A stretch of DNA of 64,000 nucleotides from Diphasiastrum complanatum (GCA_029204225.1 CM055102.1:22470160-22534159), one strand, 5' to 3'. Shown: positions 19,923 through 32,200, numbered from the stretch's first letter. Numbers and translations: made by a program. The notes: generated by a model not told the origin, from the sequence alone.

Positions 19923-20993
19923 AAATTAGGTGGTGGCCTAGGCGTTATAGATTTTCACAAAATCAATGAATTACGTAGTATAAAAGGTTTGATCGTTCTC
20001 CAAGAGAGAGAATAATCTCATCTTTTGCATGATAAATGTATGTATGATGATAAACAAACTAGAGTGTATAAAGTTCACAATGAATACTACAGCGATATAA
20101 CTGGTTATCCAAAGATATTTGGGTAAATTGGCTTCTAGGAACACCAATGATGAAACGATTTGGTCAAGGTCTGTAATTGTAAGAATAACTTTATCTTTCA
20201 GGCTCTTCAGGCATCACGAAAACAGTTAGAACTGACAGCAACTAGCAATTAGATTAATCAAGCAGAATCACATTAGCTAAAAGTTCTTCTTAATCAAACA
20301 TAGAGAATTAGTTTTTATCGTAGGAAGCAAACAAGACAGAGCCTCAATCAATCCCATTATCTGAACACATAGCTTATTCAGAGTTGAAGGAGTTTCTACT
20401 AAAAGTTATGTTTAACCGCTTCGGCTAATTCCCTGCACACATTAGTCAGAATTATTACTTGCTGGTGTCGTCTGAAAATCTGTGTTAGAGTCACTGAAAT
20501 TCAGTATAACTTAAGAAATGTGTGTGACGCAAACATAACAGTATCACAATCAATCACAGATCATACAGAGTGTGTTTGCACAAATGATAAGAAGTAATTT
20601 TGTGAGAGATAACAAAAAGGAAAGAATGTTCAAGCTGTAAGAACTTGCTCTTCGCTCTCTATTGATACTTAGCTCTGCGTAGAAATGTCTATGTATAATG
20701 GCACATAGTGCTATCCTTATAGGAATGTTCTTCAGCCTCAATGTCGCTTACGAATCATCAAATGTCGGTTCTGAACTTCTATTGCATCTCTTTAGTACGT
20801 CGCAACTTCTACTCAAAATATGAATTTACAAAGTGCGAAATAGGCCTTTACATGTATTTAGCACTATAGCACATTTTATATACATGAAAATTGAAATTTT
20901 TTTACAATATATGACAAAATTTGGATAATGTGATATCATAAGACTCCACATATCCCCTTCCTCAACTGTGCAACGACTCGCAAACAATCTGAT
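19923..20993. other. Unassigned sequence
   Basis: Possible gypsy leader on the left; otherwise AT-rich with no coding signal recognised. Confidence 0.4.
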
Positions 20994-21481
20994 TTATGTC
21001 TTCTCACTTTCGAAGGCCTTGGACTGCTCTTGCATTTCTTCCAACACTTTGAACGTGGCATCCTGCCTTCCTTTCGCTTCTTCAAGCTCTGTATCTTTTC
21101 TGCTCAACACCGCATTAGCTGCTTCAAGCTCCTCATTTTTATAGGCCAACTCAGACTTTGTTTTGCTCAGCTCTGTATCTTTTTGGGTGAGGTCTGCTCG
21201 GACTCTTTCATACTTGGACCCTAGCTTTCTGGATACCTTCTCCAAGCTAGCAAGATGCTGAATAGCTATCCGAGTATATGGTAGTAGTGTTCCAAAAACC
21301 TTTTGATATAACTCAACATCGAGGATTGGTTCATCGGCATCGTTTTCATTGTCCTGTTGGTCATCAGAAAGCTGCTATGCTCCTTGTGGTTTTGGCTCTT
21401 GTGGTATTTCAGCCTGATTATGCTCCTGATCAGCAGTGTCCTCTATCTCCTTTTCCGCATTACTATTTCCTTCTTTGCTGG
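20994..21481 (-). pseudogene. UPF family copy A, C-terminal half: acidic linker and coiled coil
   Basis: Minus strand from 21479: an acidic segment (AEKEIEDTADQEHNQAEI, a TAG, DDQQDNENDADEPILD), then LYQKVFGTLLPYTRIAIQHL and a long heptad-rich coiled coil (EKVSRKLGSKYERVR, KDTELSKTKSELAYKNEELE, KDTELEEAKGRQ). It ends at a stop at 20994. It is fused directly to a copia integrase at 21482. If its left end is joined to 14633, the frame continues the acidic linker of UPF copy A without a shift. Copy C shows the same order, domain, acidic linker, coiled coil, in one continuous locus. Confidence 0.6.
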
Positions 21482-22025
21482 ATAGATCTTAGCTCCACTA
21501 TTGCTAATTGGAGTAACTCCATGAATATCCAAATGTACAGCTTGAAAAGACTTTGTAGATCTAGATGTAGACCTATTATAAGGTAGTCTATGTGACTTTG
21601 ACAAAGCACAAAACTCAAAAACATGATTGATGCTACTTAAAGAACTCGGAAGACCAATCACAACTTGCTTTCTAGCCATTACCTCCAATGACTTGAAGTT
21701 GAGATGCCCCATCCTCTTATGCCAAACCTCTTGAATATGTATTTGCTCACTTGCCACACATCAAACTTGGTTAAAAATAACACAGGCATCTACTTTGAAT
21801 AACTTTTCTTGTCTTTTACCTTTTGCAATCAAGATAATATTCATTTTAATCATACAAGCATCTCCATCAAACTCCACTTTAAGACCATTACTTAACAATT
21901 GACTCACACTAAGTAGTTTCTTAGTAATTGATGGAATGAACAAAACATCCTTCAAATGAACATTCCTAATTGTAGAGAGAGAGAAGTAGGAATTATGCAA
22001 ATCCCTTTGATTGCACACTCACCAT
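21482..22025 (-). pseudogene. copia-2, 5' half: pre-integrase and start of integrase
   Basis: Minus strand: NVHLKDVLFIPSITKKLLSV, SQLLSNGLKVEFDGDACMI, GKRQEKLFKVDACV, then (after a frame change) VWHKRMGHLNFKSLEVMARK, FCALSKSHRLPYNRSTSRST and VHLDIHGVTPISNSGAKIY, where copia similarity stops at 21482. This is the part of copia just before the IDDxSR motif. Gag and protease are missing; plus-strand gypsy sequence begins at about 22045. Confidence 0.82.
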
Positions 22026-22044
22026 CATTGGTCGTGCGGGTATT

Positions 22045-23250
22045 ATATATCTTGTTCTAAGCAGTGAGTGGGTGTCACCAATAGTTATAGTACCTAAGAA
22101 GAAGACGGGCAAGATTAGAGTTTATCAGGATTTTAGAAAACTAAATGCTGTCACAACAAAAGATTATCATCCTCTGCCGTATACATATACTATTCTTGAC
22201 CAAGTAGCTGGAAATGAACGTTATAGTTTTTTAGATGGATTCTCAGGTTATAACCAAGTCATTATAAAAGAGGAAGATAGATCCAAAACTACTTTCACCA
22301 CTGATTGGGGGACGTATGCATATACGCGAATGCCCTTTAGTCTTTGTAATGCACCTGCCACATTCCAACGTATGATGACAAATATTTTTCAAATTTTTTT
22401 TAGAAAGTTTTTAGAAATTTTTATGGATGACTTTTGTGTCTATTCATCAACTAAAAACCATTTAGATGCATTAGAGAAAACATTGAGAAGATGTCAAGAG
22501 ACATCTCTTAAACTGCATCCAGCTAAGTGTTACTTTGGGATGAGGGAAGACATCCTTTTAGGGCATAAAATTTCAAAGGATGGTATACAAGCCGACATCG
22601 AAAAAATAAAGATGATTTTAGAATTATTAGAACCAACCAATTTAAGAGAGCTTAGAGGTTTTCTAGGACATGTAGATTACTATCGGAGGATAATTAAAGA
22701 TTATGCTATAATAGTAGCTCCTTTAAAAAAATCTGTTGAGTACCATTGGACACAAGACCATCAGCAAGCTTTTGATCAATTGAAACAGTCATTAGCAGAA
22801 GCCACTAGGGTTAGACCTCCAAATTGGGCTAAAAAGTTCCATGTATATGTAGACACATCATCTTTTGCGATAGGTGTAGTGCTTAGTCAGAAAGATGACC
22901 AAAATATAGATTCTCCAATTCACTATGCGGGGAGACAACTCGCTGCACCAGAAAAGAATTCTTCCTCTACAGAGCGAGAAGCACTAGGGATGATTTTTTC
23001 AATAAAGAAATCTAGACATTACCTTTTAGGATACCCTTTTGTTTTTCACGTAGATCATTACGCATCAAAACATTTAGTGAATAAACTTGTTCTTTAGGGT
23101 AGAATAGCTAGATGGGTATTATTATTAGATGAGTTTATTTATGAAGTAGAACTAAGAAGAGTCAAGGATCATCAAAATGCCGACTATATATCCCGCCTCC
23201 AAAGAAAAAATCAATTAGAACCCATTTCTGATGAATTTCCAGTTGAACAT
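22045..23250 (+). pseudogene. Ty3/gypsy-1 reverse transcriptase and RNase H
   Basis: Reads EWVSPIVIVPKKKTGKIRVY, PLPYTYTILDQVAGNERYSF, LDGFSGYNQV, TTFTTDWGTYAYTRMPF, ATFQRMMTNIF and the catalytic IFMDDFCVYS (about 22415-22445). The thumb follows (LHPAKCYFGMREDILLGHKI, RGFLGHVDYYRRII), then the RNase H (FHVYVDTSSFAIGVVLSQKD, ERE…HYLLGYPFVFHVDH). A TAG at 23095-23097 stands where related elements have Gln (LQGRI), after which the frame continues. Truncated at the 5' side: no gag or protease. Sequence type fits the Athila/Tat-like group, an inference from motif wording. Confidence 0.9.
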
Positions 23251-24403
23251 ATAATGTGTATTCAATCAAAAACATCAATTTATAGGGACGTTATTAATTT
23301 TTTACAAGACCAAATATATCTTGAACATTTTAATAAACAACAAAAAACTGTTTTTCTTTCTAAGGTAGGACCTTACATGATTGTAAATAGTATATTGTAT
23401 AAATTAGGAGCTGACGATAGTCTACGCCGATGTTTAGAACCAATCGAGACAACCGCTGTAATAAGTGCATTACATGAGGAAGATTTGGGGGGTCACTATG
23501 CTCTTAAAAACACTGCAAAAAAAATTTTCAATGCTAAATATTGTGGCCTACTGTCTATAGAGATGTTAAATTATTCATTAAAAAATGTGATGCATGCCAG
23601 AGGATGGGGAAACCCAACTTCGCAACACATTGGCCGCTTACGCCAATTATTCCCTTAGCACCCTTTGAGAAGTGAGAGATAGATTTTGTAGGGCCTATTA
23701 AACCGATCACGCATAAAACTTGTCATCGTTACATACTCGTTGCCACGGACTATGCTACCAAGATGGTAGAGGCTGAAGCCACAATTAAAAACGATGCTAA
23801 GACTGTAGCGAAGTTTTTATTCCAAAACATTATCACTCGATATGGTTGTCCCTTAGAACTAGTTAGTGATAGGGGAACCCATTTTCTTAATCAGACCATA
23901 GAAGCCATGTTGTCATATTTTTCTATTACACATCGTCAAACCACTCCATATAATCCAAAAGCAAATGGGTTTACAGAGCCGGCAAATGGAATTCTATGTA
24001 AAATTTTGAATAAAGTAACGGAAACACATTCTTCTGATTGGGATCAGAAGTTATCATCTGTCTTATGGACATATAGAACTGCTGAAAAGATTACAACTAG
24101 GCAGACTCCATATTATCTTGTGTATGGAATGCATCCCATACTACCGATAGAATTCGAAGTTTCGACGTTTCGCATTAGTAATAAAGAGCAAATGGATGAA
24201 CACGATAGTCTCCGGGAGCGGATGATTTCTTTGACGCAACTGGAAGAGGATCGTCGTCTTTCATTAATCGAGACTAAACGAGTCCAAATAAAATAAAAGA
24301 AATTTTTGATCAATCCATCAAGAAAATAAAAATTAAACAAGGGGACTATGTGCTTCTGTACAGGCGGGAGGACTATAGTATGCAAGATCTTCGACCCTAC
24401 AAG
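23251..24403 (+). pseudogene. Ty3/gypsy-1 integrase
   Basis: Linker YRDVINFLQDQIYLEHF, then LYKLGADDSLRRCLEP and HEEDLGGHYALKNTAKKI; a degraded HHCC; DFVGPIKPITHKTCHRY; TDYATKMVEAEATIKNDAKT, RYGCPLELVSDRGTHF, TTPYNPKANGFTEPANG, RTAEKITTRQTPYYLVYGMH and the C-terminal VLLYRREDYSMQDLRPYKN. Frameshifts lie near 23590-23720 and 24295. At about 24403 it abuts a gypsy element of the opposite strand. Confidence 0.88.
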
Positions 24404-24740
24404 AACTATCTTCACCTGATTGTAACGGCTGAAGCCGTCCAAGAAACTATAGGCTTTTGCTCCAGCTACTCTATCTAGGACGCTTTCTGTAAATGGTAAG
24501 GGAAAATGGTCCTTCTTGGTGACTACATTTAACGCTTTAAGATTCACACAGATCCGCATTTTGCCATTCTTCTTGGGACTATGACTATTGACGACACCCA
24601 TTTAGTATGCTCGATTTCATAAAAAAAATCAGCATCTAGCAATTTTTGCAACTCTTGCTTGATCAGCTCTGTGTAGTTTGGGTTGCAGCGATAGTAACGA
24701 CTCACCTTAGGGACTGCTCCATCCACCAAGGATATAGGAT
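24404..24740 (-). pseudogene. Ty3/gypsy-2 reverse transcriptase, N-terminal part only
   Basis: Minus strand: YYRCNPNYTELIKQELQKLL, DADFFYEIEHTKWVSSIVIV, KMRICVNLKALNVVTKKDHF, PLPFTESVLDRVAGAKAY and FLDGFSRYNQVKI, where it ends at the inverted junction with gypsy-1. Catalytic YxDD, RNase H and integrase of this element are missing. Confidence 0.85.
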
Positions 24741-25891
24741 GTTGGACTACGGTTTGAGGGATACCCTTCAGATCACTATAATTTCAAGAAAAACAATCCT
24801 TGTATTCCACCAATAACAAACAATCTTTTGAATTGAGTGGGTGTTAACTGCTCTCCCACATGCACTATCTTTTCTTCTTCACCTACCTAGGCTAGATTCA
24901 TCTGTTGCGTTCGTGTAGGTCCTTCGAAGACTTGCTCCGCTAGTTCCTGACTTTGATCAGGTTCTCGTTGAGCTTGTGGCATCATAATTACTATATCGTC
25001 TAAGATATAGTTCTTGAAGGTCTCAAGCATCTCGTGAACTAGTGTTCAGTGAGATTCCTCCTTCAGCATATTGATTTTATCCCAACTCGTAATCTTTGGA
25101 TTATCAGTCATTTGTGAAGAAGATGACGTTGCATCTGGGTCAATTCAGTCTAACTTCAAGGAATCCAACACCTTCTTTTTTCCTTTTCTACTCACATAGT
25201 TGGGTTCATCCTTGTTGTCTTTCTTTGGTACTGGTGTGACATTTGCTTCATGGTTGCGAATATCCACATCCACCATGGCTATGGCCTCCTCTGGTAGATT
25301 GCTCCATCAAATCATCTGGTTGTAACGTTGTCTCAACTGGTTCTTCTTGTTGGCAGATGCCTTGGGTAGATCTATCTTGGAAACTTTAGCCATGGCAGAT
25401 TTTTGTGGTGGTTGAGCTGGTACTCTCTTGATTTCATAGCAATTTGGGTCCATATGTTTTAGGACTTGTTCATCTATTAGCTCAATCTCCTTGTTGTATA
25501 TAAGAGCATGTTGCCAAGGGACTAAATCATCGTCCACAGGGTTCTCAATAGCTTCCGCTGACATCCATGCTACGTTGATCATATTCACCCCAAATGTGAT
25601 TGGTGTGTCCATTGTATAGCACTTGGGTGATGAAGTGTCGGATTCAGGATCTGATTCATATTGATATGCTTGCCTAGCCATGCAATCAATCATTGCTAAT
25701 GCATCCATCCATACCACAACATCTGTCTTTGAATCGTAGTGACCACTCTTGGCTTGCCTTGGGCGATCGATTGTATGATCAGTCGTAGATAATCTATCAT
25801 CAGCTTTTGGTGCAATAGGTTTCATCGCCCATGTGATTGGATCGACCTTTACAACCTGTTCTCTATTTTTGAAGGTGAGCTTTTTGGTTTC
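24741..25891 (-). pseudogene. Ty3/gypsy-2 protease to RT linker region
   Basis: Minus-strand frame 25825-25307 with MDALAMIDCMARQAYQYES, FGVNMINVAWMSAEAIENPV, ELIDEQVLKHMDPNCYEIKR and basic KVSKIDLPKASANKKNQLRQ, followed by degenerate acidic and Ser-rich sequence. It lies between the protease and RT of the same element. No recognised domain. Confidence 0.6.
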
Positions 25892-26600
25892 TCAATTGTG
25901 AACCACTTGCACAGTCCTCAACCATGGTCTTCCCAGTAAAACACGGTATGCAGAAGGGGATTCTAGTATGTCCATCACCACAAAAGTGATGACAAATTGC
26001 ATGCCTGCTATTTTAACGGGGATGTCGTCAACTACACCTTTTGGTTTTACACAAGATTGATCTGCTAGCTTGATTGCAAATTTTGCCAGCTTCAATCCCT
26101 GTAAACCCCACTTTTGATACAAGATAATGGAGATCGAATTGACACCTGATCCTCCATCTACCACTGCCACCTCGTCCTCAAATCTCTTGTGCTTGATTGA
26201 CAAGGTGATGTTGTGTTCTTCACTATTCCACGCTGTTCCAATGTGGAGGACGTTGTTCGTTTCTTCATAGCCCGCACAGTATGTGGGCTCTGGTGCTACT
26301 GGCTCCATTTCTGATTTGGCCCATTCAACCAAAGGACTTTAGCTTGTAGTGCAATCTTCAACAGTTCTCCAAGGAATAAGCTAATACAGCTTGCTAGCAA
26401 ACTTGCGAGCACTTCAGTGTGCGGTTCCTCGGGGTCCACCATGTGAAATGGTGGTTCATGATGATGCAATTGATCGTTCTGATCAGTTTGCAATGGTGAG
26501 CCCACTTGTGGTACTGACTTTTCAGCAATAGGAGGTTCTGCAGGTATGTCTCTCGCTTGAGCTTTTTCCTCCTCTTGTGCTTTCTGCACCCAATGGCGTA
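25892..26600 (-). pseudogene. Ty3/gypsy-2 aspartic protease
   Basis: Visible motifs on the minus strand: VAVVDGGSGVNSISIILYQK (active site D-G-G in place of D-T/S-G, as in several plant gypsy lineages), KLADQSCVKPKGVVDDIPV, FVITFVVMDILESPSAYRVL and LLGRPWLRT. A linker rich in Glu/Pro precedes it (26332-26589), separated by a frameshift. Confidence 0.82.
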
Positions 26601-28263
26601 TCTTCTAATATTGTCTTCCTTCTTCTCTCACATTAGGATATGGTCCTATAGTTGAGGGTTGATCTTTTGATACTGATGGAGGTGGTGAGGGAGTCACTTC
26701 CTTTCATTTTTGTGCTCACGTGATGGCTAACACCGGGGCGTGGAAGTGTTGCTTTTTTGGTGGTATCCCTGCTGGAACTGTTGTTGGTTACACTACAGTA
26801 GAATTTAATGGTTCACTTGTTCCAGGTCTCAATGGACAGTTCTTGTAACAGCCTCCGTATCCGCATTCTCAAGAAAAAGATGTATATTGTCCCTTGTATG
26901 GACATTCCGCAATTCTTTGTTCTTCTCCGCAACCATAGCAGCCGTAATTCCTCCCACCTTGATGCTGAGATTGAGCTGCATAGGTCATATATTATCATTA
27001 ATGGTAGGATCCATAAATGGCTCGTCTGGCCTGTACCATTGTTGCTGCTCAGATTGAGGTGGTGCTGGTACTTCGTGTTCCGTTGTTGTCAAGTTCAGAT
27101 GGGCCACTTGTTGATTGGCTGGCCTTGGTGGTGCAGGTATGGCCATGCGTTGTTGATTGTTCGGTGCCACATTTGGTGCCCCTTGATGATATGGATAGGA
27201 GGTTTGATAAGGACTCTTCTGCTGGATGGTTCGGGGGTTAAATGGGCAAAAGGCGATCTCGTGCGATAATGCATTGCACAAATGGCAAAACCTTTGTGTC
27301 AGTCGTAGTTTTTGCTTTAGGACTAGACACTCATTGGATACTCATTCACTGTATGGTTATGTGTGCAAACTGAGCATCATACATTTTCACGGCGGGGATA
27401 CTACAGCTAGCTTTGATTTCATGGATTTGACATTGATGCTATAGCTCCCTACAAGGCCTTCAGTTTCTGATCAAACTGAGTCGTAAGTTACTCCATTTGC
27501 TATTTGTGTAATTTGGTCATTTGTTCCAACAACAGCTCTATGGACAGATTGGAAGCATTGGATGATGACGATGCCACCAAGGAAGCTGGAGTATGGGTGG
27601 TTGGATACTCATCGTTAGATCCCTCATCCTCTTCCCTGATGGCATTTCCATTGCCTCTTGCAAAGTAGTGTACTGCTCCCGTCATTTTAGCTCTTTTTTG
27701 ATGCTATGTGGTAACTTCGAGAGGAACAACATAATCACTACATGATCGGGAGTTAGGGCTACATTGCATTCGGATCGCAAATGTTTGACCCGCTCGATAC
27801 AATCCCTGACCCTTTCTCTTTTTCCCATTTTGACTTTGCTCAGCAAGAGAAATGGGTCTTTCAGTTCATTTTGAAACGTGTGATGAGAGTTGCTTTAATT
27901 GCTTCCCAGGTGATTTTATCTTCTTCTAACAGGTTGAATTACCAATCTTGTGCCACTGGCACAAGAGACATTGGGAACAACATCAATTTTTTTGTAGGTG
28001 GCCGATCGTCGTAGATCTCGTAGACTTGCTCGTAGATTTGGAGAAATCTGATGGGGTCTGATGATCCATCGTACTTTAAAATCTCCATCAGTGGTGCCCT
28101 CTGGACTGCTTGCAATGGTGCGACAGGTATGGGTTGGACCATTGGATCCATTGGTGCTAATTCTGGCTCTGTCTCGATTTGCACAACTGCTACTCTGGGA
28201 AGGTCTGGTGCTTGATTTACTACTCTTCTTATGATTGATCGTTCGGATCTTAGATTCATTCAA
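26601..28263 (-). pseudogene. Ty3/gypsy-2 gag with CCHC knuckle
   Basis: Begins at MNLRSERSIIRRVVNQAPDL (28259), then QRAPLMEILKYDGSSDPIRF, LQIYEQVYEIYDDRPPTKKL and, after breaks, AIREEDEGSNDEYPTT (about 27625), LSIELLLEQMTKLHK and the zinc knuckle CHLCNALSHEIAFC (about 27245-27290), followed by a Gln/Pro-rich tail. Several frameshifts and stops between 27500 and 27940 break the capsid domain. A fragment with the same AIREED motif is present at 60085-60345. Confidence 0.8.
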
Positions 28264-29520
28264 AGACAGGGTCCAAGTATGTTGGATCTTGCTAGTACAG
28301 TTGTTTGCAATCTGGATCTTATGGATCTGATCAAATTGATAGGCCGATAGTGAAAAATCAGGTCTCTTATGGTGGTTTTTCCTTTATAACTTTTTATTCA
28401 TTTCACTGATTGATCTGAGATTTTGATAGTAGCTGGATCTGGTGCAGATCTTCCTATTGATCTAGTCTATGAGGATTAATAGTGTGAGGGTTCATTGTGC
28501 GAGGCTTCTTTAGTTGTTTTTACAGCCAAAACACCTTGATATCTCTCAGATTACTGAGAAGTAATTCTCACAAGGATCATTGGAGCTGCATCTGATATAG
28601 ATTTGACTCTGAAATTCTCTATGAAAGTTAACCCTCACACAAAATAGGATTTTCACTATCTATGAGGTCCAGAACCACTATTTTGGCCTGATTTTCACCA
28701 ATAATGATATTTTGGATCGATTGGAGTGGTCTACGAGAGTTACTTTTGTAAGGATTTTTTGGATCTTCAAATTTTAGTGATTTTTCAGCACTTAAATCCA
28801 ATTTTCTGCTCATTGGAATCAAAATAACTCTCATAGACTCTTCTGTGTCTTGGTCTCACTTATATAGAACTTCAAAATTCTCTGCGAGGGTTCTTGACTA
28901 TTGGAATTGGAAATTTTTGTGTCTGCAAGGGTTCTGATGGATTTTTCCTTTTTTTTTTTCACTAGGAACCTTCACACTGGCACTTGCACTGGGAACTAAC
29001 TCTCACTAGCTTCTCTGTGTCCTTGTCTTATTGAGATGGAACTTCAGAGAGCTCTGTGAGAGTTCTTATGAAAATTTGGAATTTTTTCATTTTTTACAAG
29101 GATTTTTTGAATTTTTATGGTTTTTTCTCTGATTTTTGTAATCTGCTTGGAACTAACTGTCGCAGGCTTCAATATAGACTTGGGACAGTACCTTGGAGCT
29201 GCTACCAGTTGTGCGAGGATTAAATCTCACTAGTTTTGGAGAAAACAAAATTTGATGGAAAATTTGGCTCTTTTTTCCTCCAAAATGTTGATTGGTGTGT
29301 TTTTTGGATTTTTCTAGGTTTTGGTTTGGATGTCAAGCCCTTAGAGGCTGTTCAGGGCCTCCTCTACCCTCTCACACCTCCTCCGCTAGCTAGAAATAAT
29401 CCAAACACAAAAAAATACAGAAAACTAACTCTTCCTACCCCAAAATCCACCTAAAACTACTCTAAAAAGCAAGAAATAACTAAAATGGCAGCTATACTAG
29501 TTAGAGAGAATCTATTCCTA
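28264..29520 (-). other. Ty3/gypsy-2 5' leader
   Basis: Untranslated region between the primer-binding site and gag. No gene. It contains several runs with CTCTCACAGA/TTCTCTGCGAGGGTT-like repeated wording (about 28600-29230), i.e. a loosely repeated leader. Confidence 0.5.
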
Positions 29521-29533
29521 GCAATGGTGCCAT
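29521..29533 (-). promoter_or_regulatory. Probable gypsy-2 primer-binding site
   Basis: Minus strand TGGCACCATTGC directly follows CCTACA, a fitting LTR end, and resembles the gypsy primer site TGGCGCCGTTGCC with transitions. Confidence 0.5.
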
Positions 29534-30347
29534 TGTAGGGACGTAGATCTTTCGTAGTAATAGCCCTTCAACCTATCAACAAGGGTTAGAACGTTGGATA
29601 GGTGCCTAACTATGTAAAAATGCAACTTTTAGATACTTCTCTACTTCCTCCCTTAACTCTACTCACCACTAACACTACCCACCATTAGCTCTACACCACT
29701 AGCTAATATTCCACATGATTTTAGAGAGAATGTGAAGGGAAGAGTAGAAGAGATAGAGGGGAGAAAAGAGAAAGGGAGTGAGGGTGGAGGTTAGTTCAAA
29801 TGCTCCTTATGTTTGTTAATGGAGAAACATTCACTATCACAACCAAAAATATGTAAACTAGAAGCAAATAGAAAGCACAATAAAAAAACATTAGCAAGTA
29901 GTGAATAACAAACGAGAATGCTTCTTTCCAAGGTTTGGTAGAGTTTGCTCGTTCTCAATAAGCATGAAAATAGAGTACAAATGGTGCCTTTTTATAAAAA
30001 GGGAAAGGCCCTTGCCCCAAATTCTTATTGGCTAATATACATTGATCCTATCCATTCATCTTGGACCCAACTCAATCCAAGGGTCCACAAAATGTACATT
30101 AGAAATCACAAGATTCATATGAGTCCAAAATTGAACCCAACTTAAAAAAAATTAATACTAAGTTCTAATCTTGACTTTGGGCCTCAAGTTTTATTTGAAT
30201 TACAAAAGGATCCAAGTCTATTGTTTCTATTTACATTTAACTTGCGTGCTCATTGGGCCATGGGCTTATACACGCAGGAAGCCATGCCCTTGCAACACAT
30301 TTATTAACCAGATTTATTTATTTATACTGTGTTGGGACAACAGCCGT
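29534..30347 (-). repeat. Probable gypsy-2 5' LTR region
   Basis: Lies upstream of the primer site on the element's strand. The outer boundary is not identified. No coding signal. Confidence 0.4.
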
Positions 30348-30462
30348 TACTAGTGCTGCAATCCTAACTATACAGAACTAATCAAGCAGGAGTTGCATAA
30401 ATTACTTGAGGTCAATTTCATTTATGAAATCAAGCATGCTAAGTGGGATACTCCTCTAGTGC
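30348..30462 (+). pseudogene. Ty3/gypsy RT scrap
   Basis: Plus-strand CNPNYTELIKQELHKLLEVN and FIYEIKHAKW, nearly the same segment as in gypsy-2 (24600-24720), so a separate copy of that family in the other orientation. Confidence 0.8.
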
Positions 30463-30504
30463 AACAATCAGAGCTGTATAGCTCTATCTATGAACCCATG
30501 AACT

Positions 30505-30713
30505 CATGCTAGAACCAAGCACATAGAGGTTCAGTTTCATTTTCCTGGAGAGAAAGTTTAGAATAAAGATATTGTACTAAGCTACTGCCATACGGACAAT
30601 ATCTTAACAAATATTTTGACAAAGCCATTGTCAAGAGAAAGACATTTTACTTTGGTAGGATTGTTAAGTCTCAATTTAAATTCAGATTTGTAGAAGTAAG
30701 CTTAACAGACAGT
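30505..30713 (+). pseudogene. copia RNase H tail scrap
   Basis: Encodes RTKHIEVQFHFPGEKV, YCHTDNILTNILTKPLSRER and HFTLVGLLSLNL, the standard C-terminus of copia RNase H. TGTTGGAGTTTAAT at 30714 could be the start of its 3' LTR. Confidence 0.78.
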
Positions 30714-32180
30714 GTTGGAGTTTAATCTTACTCCTACGCATCCTTTCCACCCTCCCCATCACTCAAGGAAATCACTCTCTCCAGCATCTGTAGAAATGGT
30801 CTAACGTTTAGATAGTCTGCAAAAATACCCAAAGTGTATAAACAGGCAGAAACCAAAACACGATGCAGGTTACCGCCAACGCACTGCAAGAGACTTGCAT
30901 GAGGTCACTATGTGAAGTTGACAAATGACCGAAGGAAACCGCATAGTTATCACTTGCGGTCAACGTGCGAACTACTGCTCACCGTCGAGGTACTACAAGG
31001 AAACCGCAAGTCAGCGCTTGCGGTCATCATGCGGCTTCAATCGACCATATTATCACGCTCCCGAAGGAGATTTCAAGTATCTATCTACATCTTCAGGCTC
31101 CGCGACAATAACTAATCTGTGGATCATGACTAGAACTAATGATCTCTTAAACTCTGTAAATAGAATAACATTAGATCATTAAACAACTATACAAGCAAAT
31201 GAGCGATAAAAAAAAAAAAACATCAATCCATTGTATTCATTGCATCAATCGATCAAAAATCAGACAGAGATAAAAACGACCAAATTGGTCTTTAGTATCT
31301 AACTCCTCAAAGTTGGAGATCATTTAGACAGAGAAAAAGAGTTTGCAAAAGGATAGCAATTATTCGCTTCTATAAGTAGGATCACATGCTTCACGCTATT
31401 GTTCTGTGATCTGATTGTTGTTACTACAACACATTATTATAAATAGAAGCACTATTCTTCATAACAGTTGTATTTAGGTTGAATGTTTGAATGCCTCTCA
31501 CTCTTTCTCCTCTATTATCAGAACCCATTAATGAAGAATTGTATGGCTATCATAGACACCTAAATGATTCACTTTTCTTTCTATCAGTAACAGAGAAGAG
31601 CACGACTGTGTGATATGCCTAATCGTTCGCATTCTTGTTATGGTTGGCTACAACACCTACACTAACTTTAAACAAATCAGAACTGTTTTATATTCCATTC
31701 TCTAAGTAATCCAAGATTCTATTTCATTATTAGTTTTGTACTATCCATACTTTTCTTTGTTGGAGTGACGGTCTTCTTCCGCTACAGCCTATCCGACCAC
31801 CTTGTGTGTGTCAGTTCACTGCCCCAACATGGAAGCCTTGCAAGAGGTCTTAGTGGCTGATGAGCATAGGTTATAGGCAAGAGGAGGAGACACTTCTTCT
31901 CATGGTTGAAAAGATGAGGCATTATTCTTATAGAATAAGTCCAAAGAAAAAGGCAAGGTAAGTGATTCAAAAAAATCTGGACCCTTTCGTGTCTCTCTTA
32001 TCATGTGGATATAGAGGGCAAAGAAGGGTTTTTGTGGATCACATTGTGTGTACTAATAGGTATCCATCCAATGGGGAGGGGGTGGGAGTGGGAAACTAAA
32101 TGTGGAATGGCCTAGATCTGGGAGTGTTGTTCGTCTCTTTGTCTCTTCTCTTTTTGTGTTTTCTTGTTCTTGGTTTTTTG
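30714..32180. other. Possible copia LTR and intergenic sequence
   Basis: No gene. At 30932-30962 and 30997-31026 a repeated block AAGGAAACCGCA…TGCGGTCA occurs 65 bp apart; each copy can fold through ACCGCA/TGCGGT. An A-run lies at 31208-31219. The last 20 bp before 32200 end in TTTTCAG, like a splice acceptor in front of UPF copy B. Confidence 0.4.
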
Positions 32181-32200
32181 TTTTTTGGTTTGGTTTTCAG

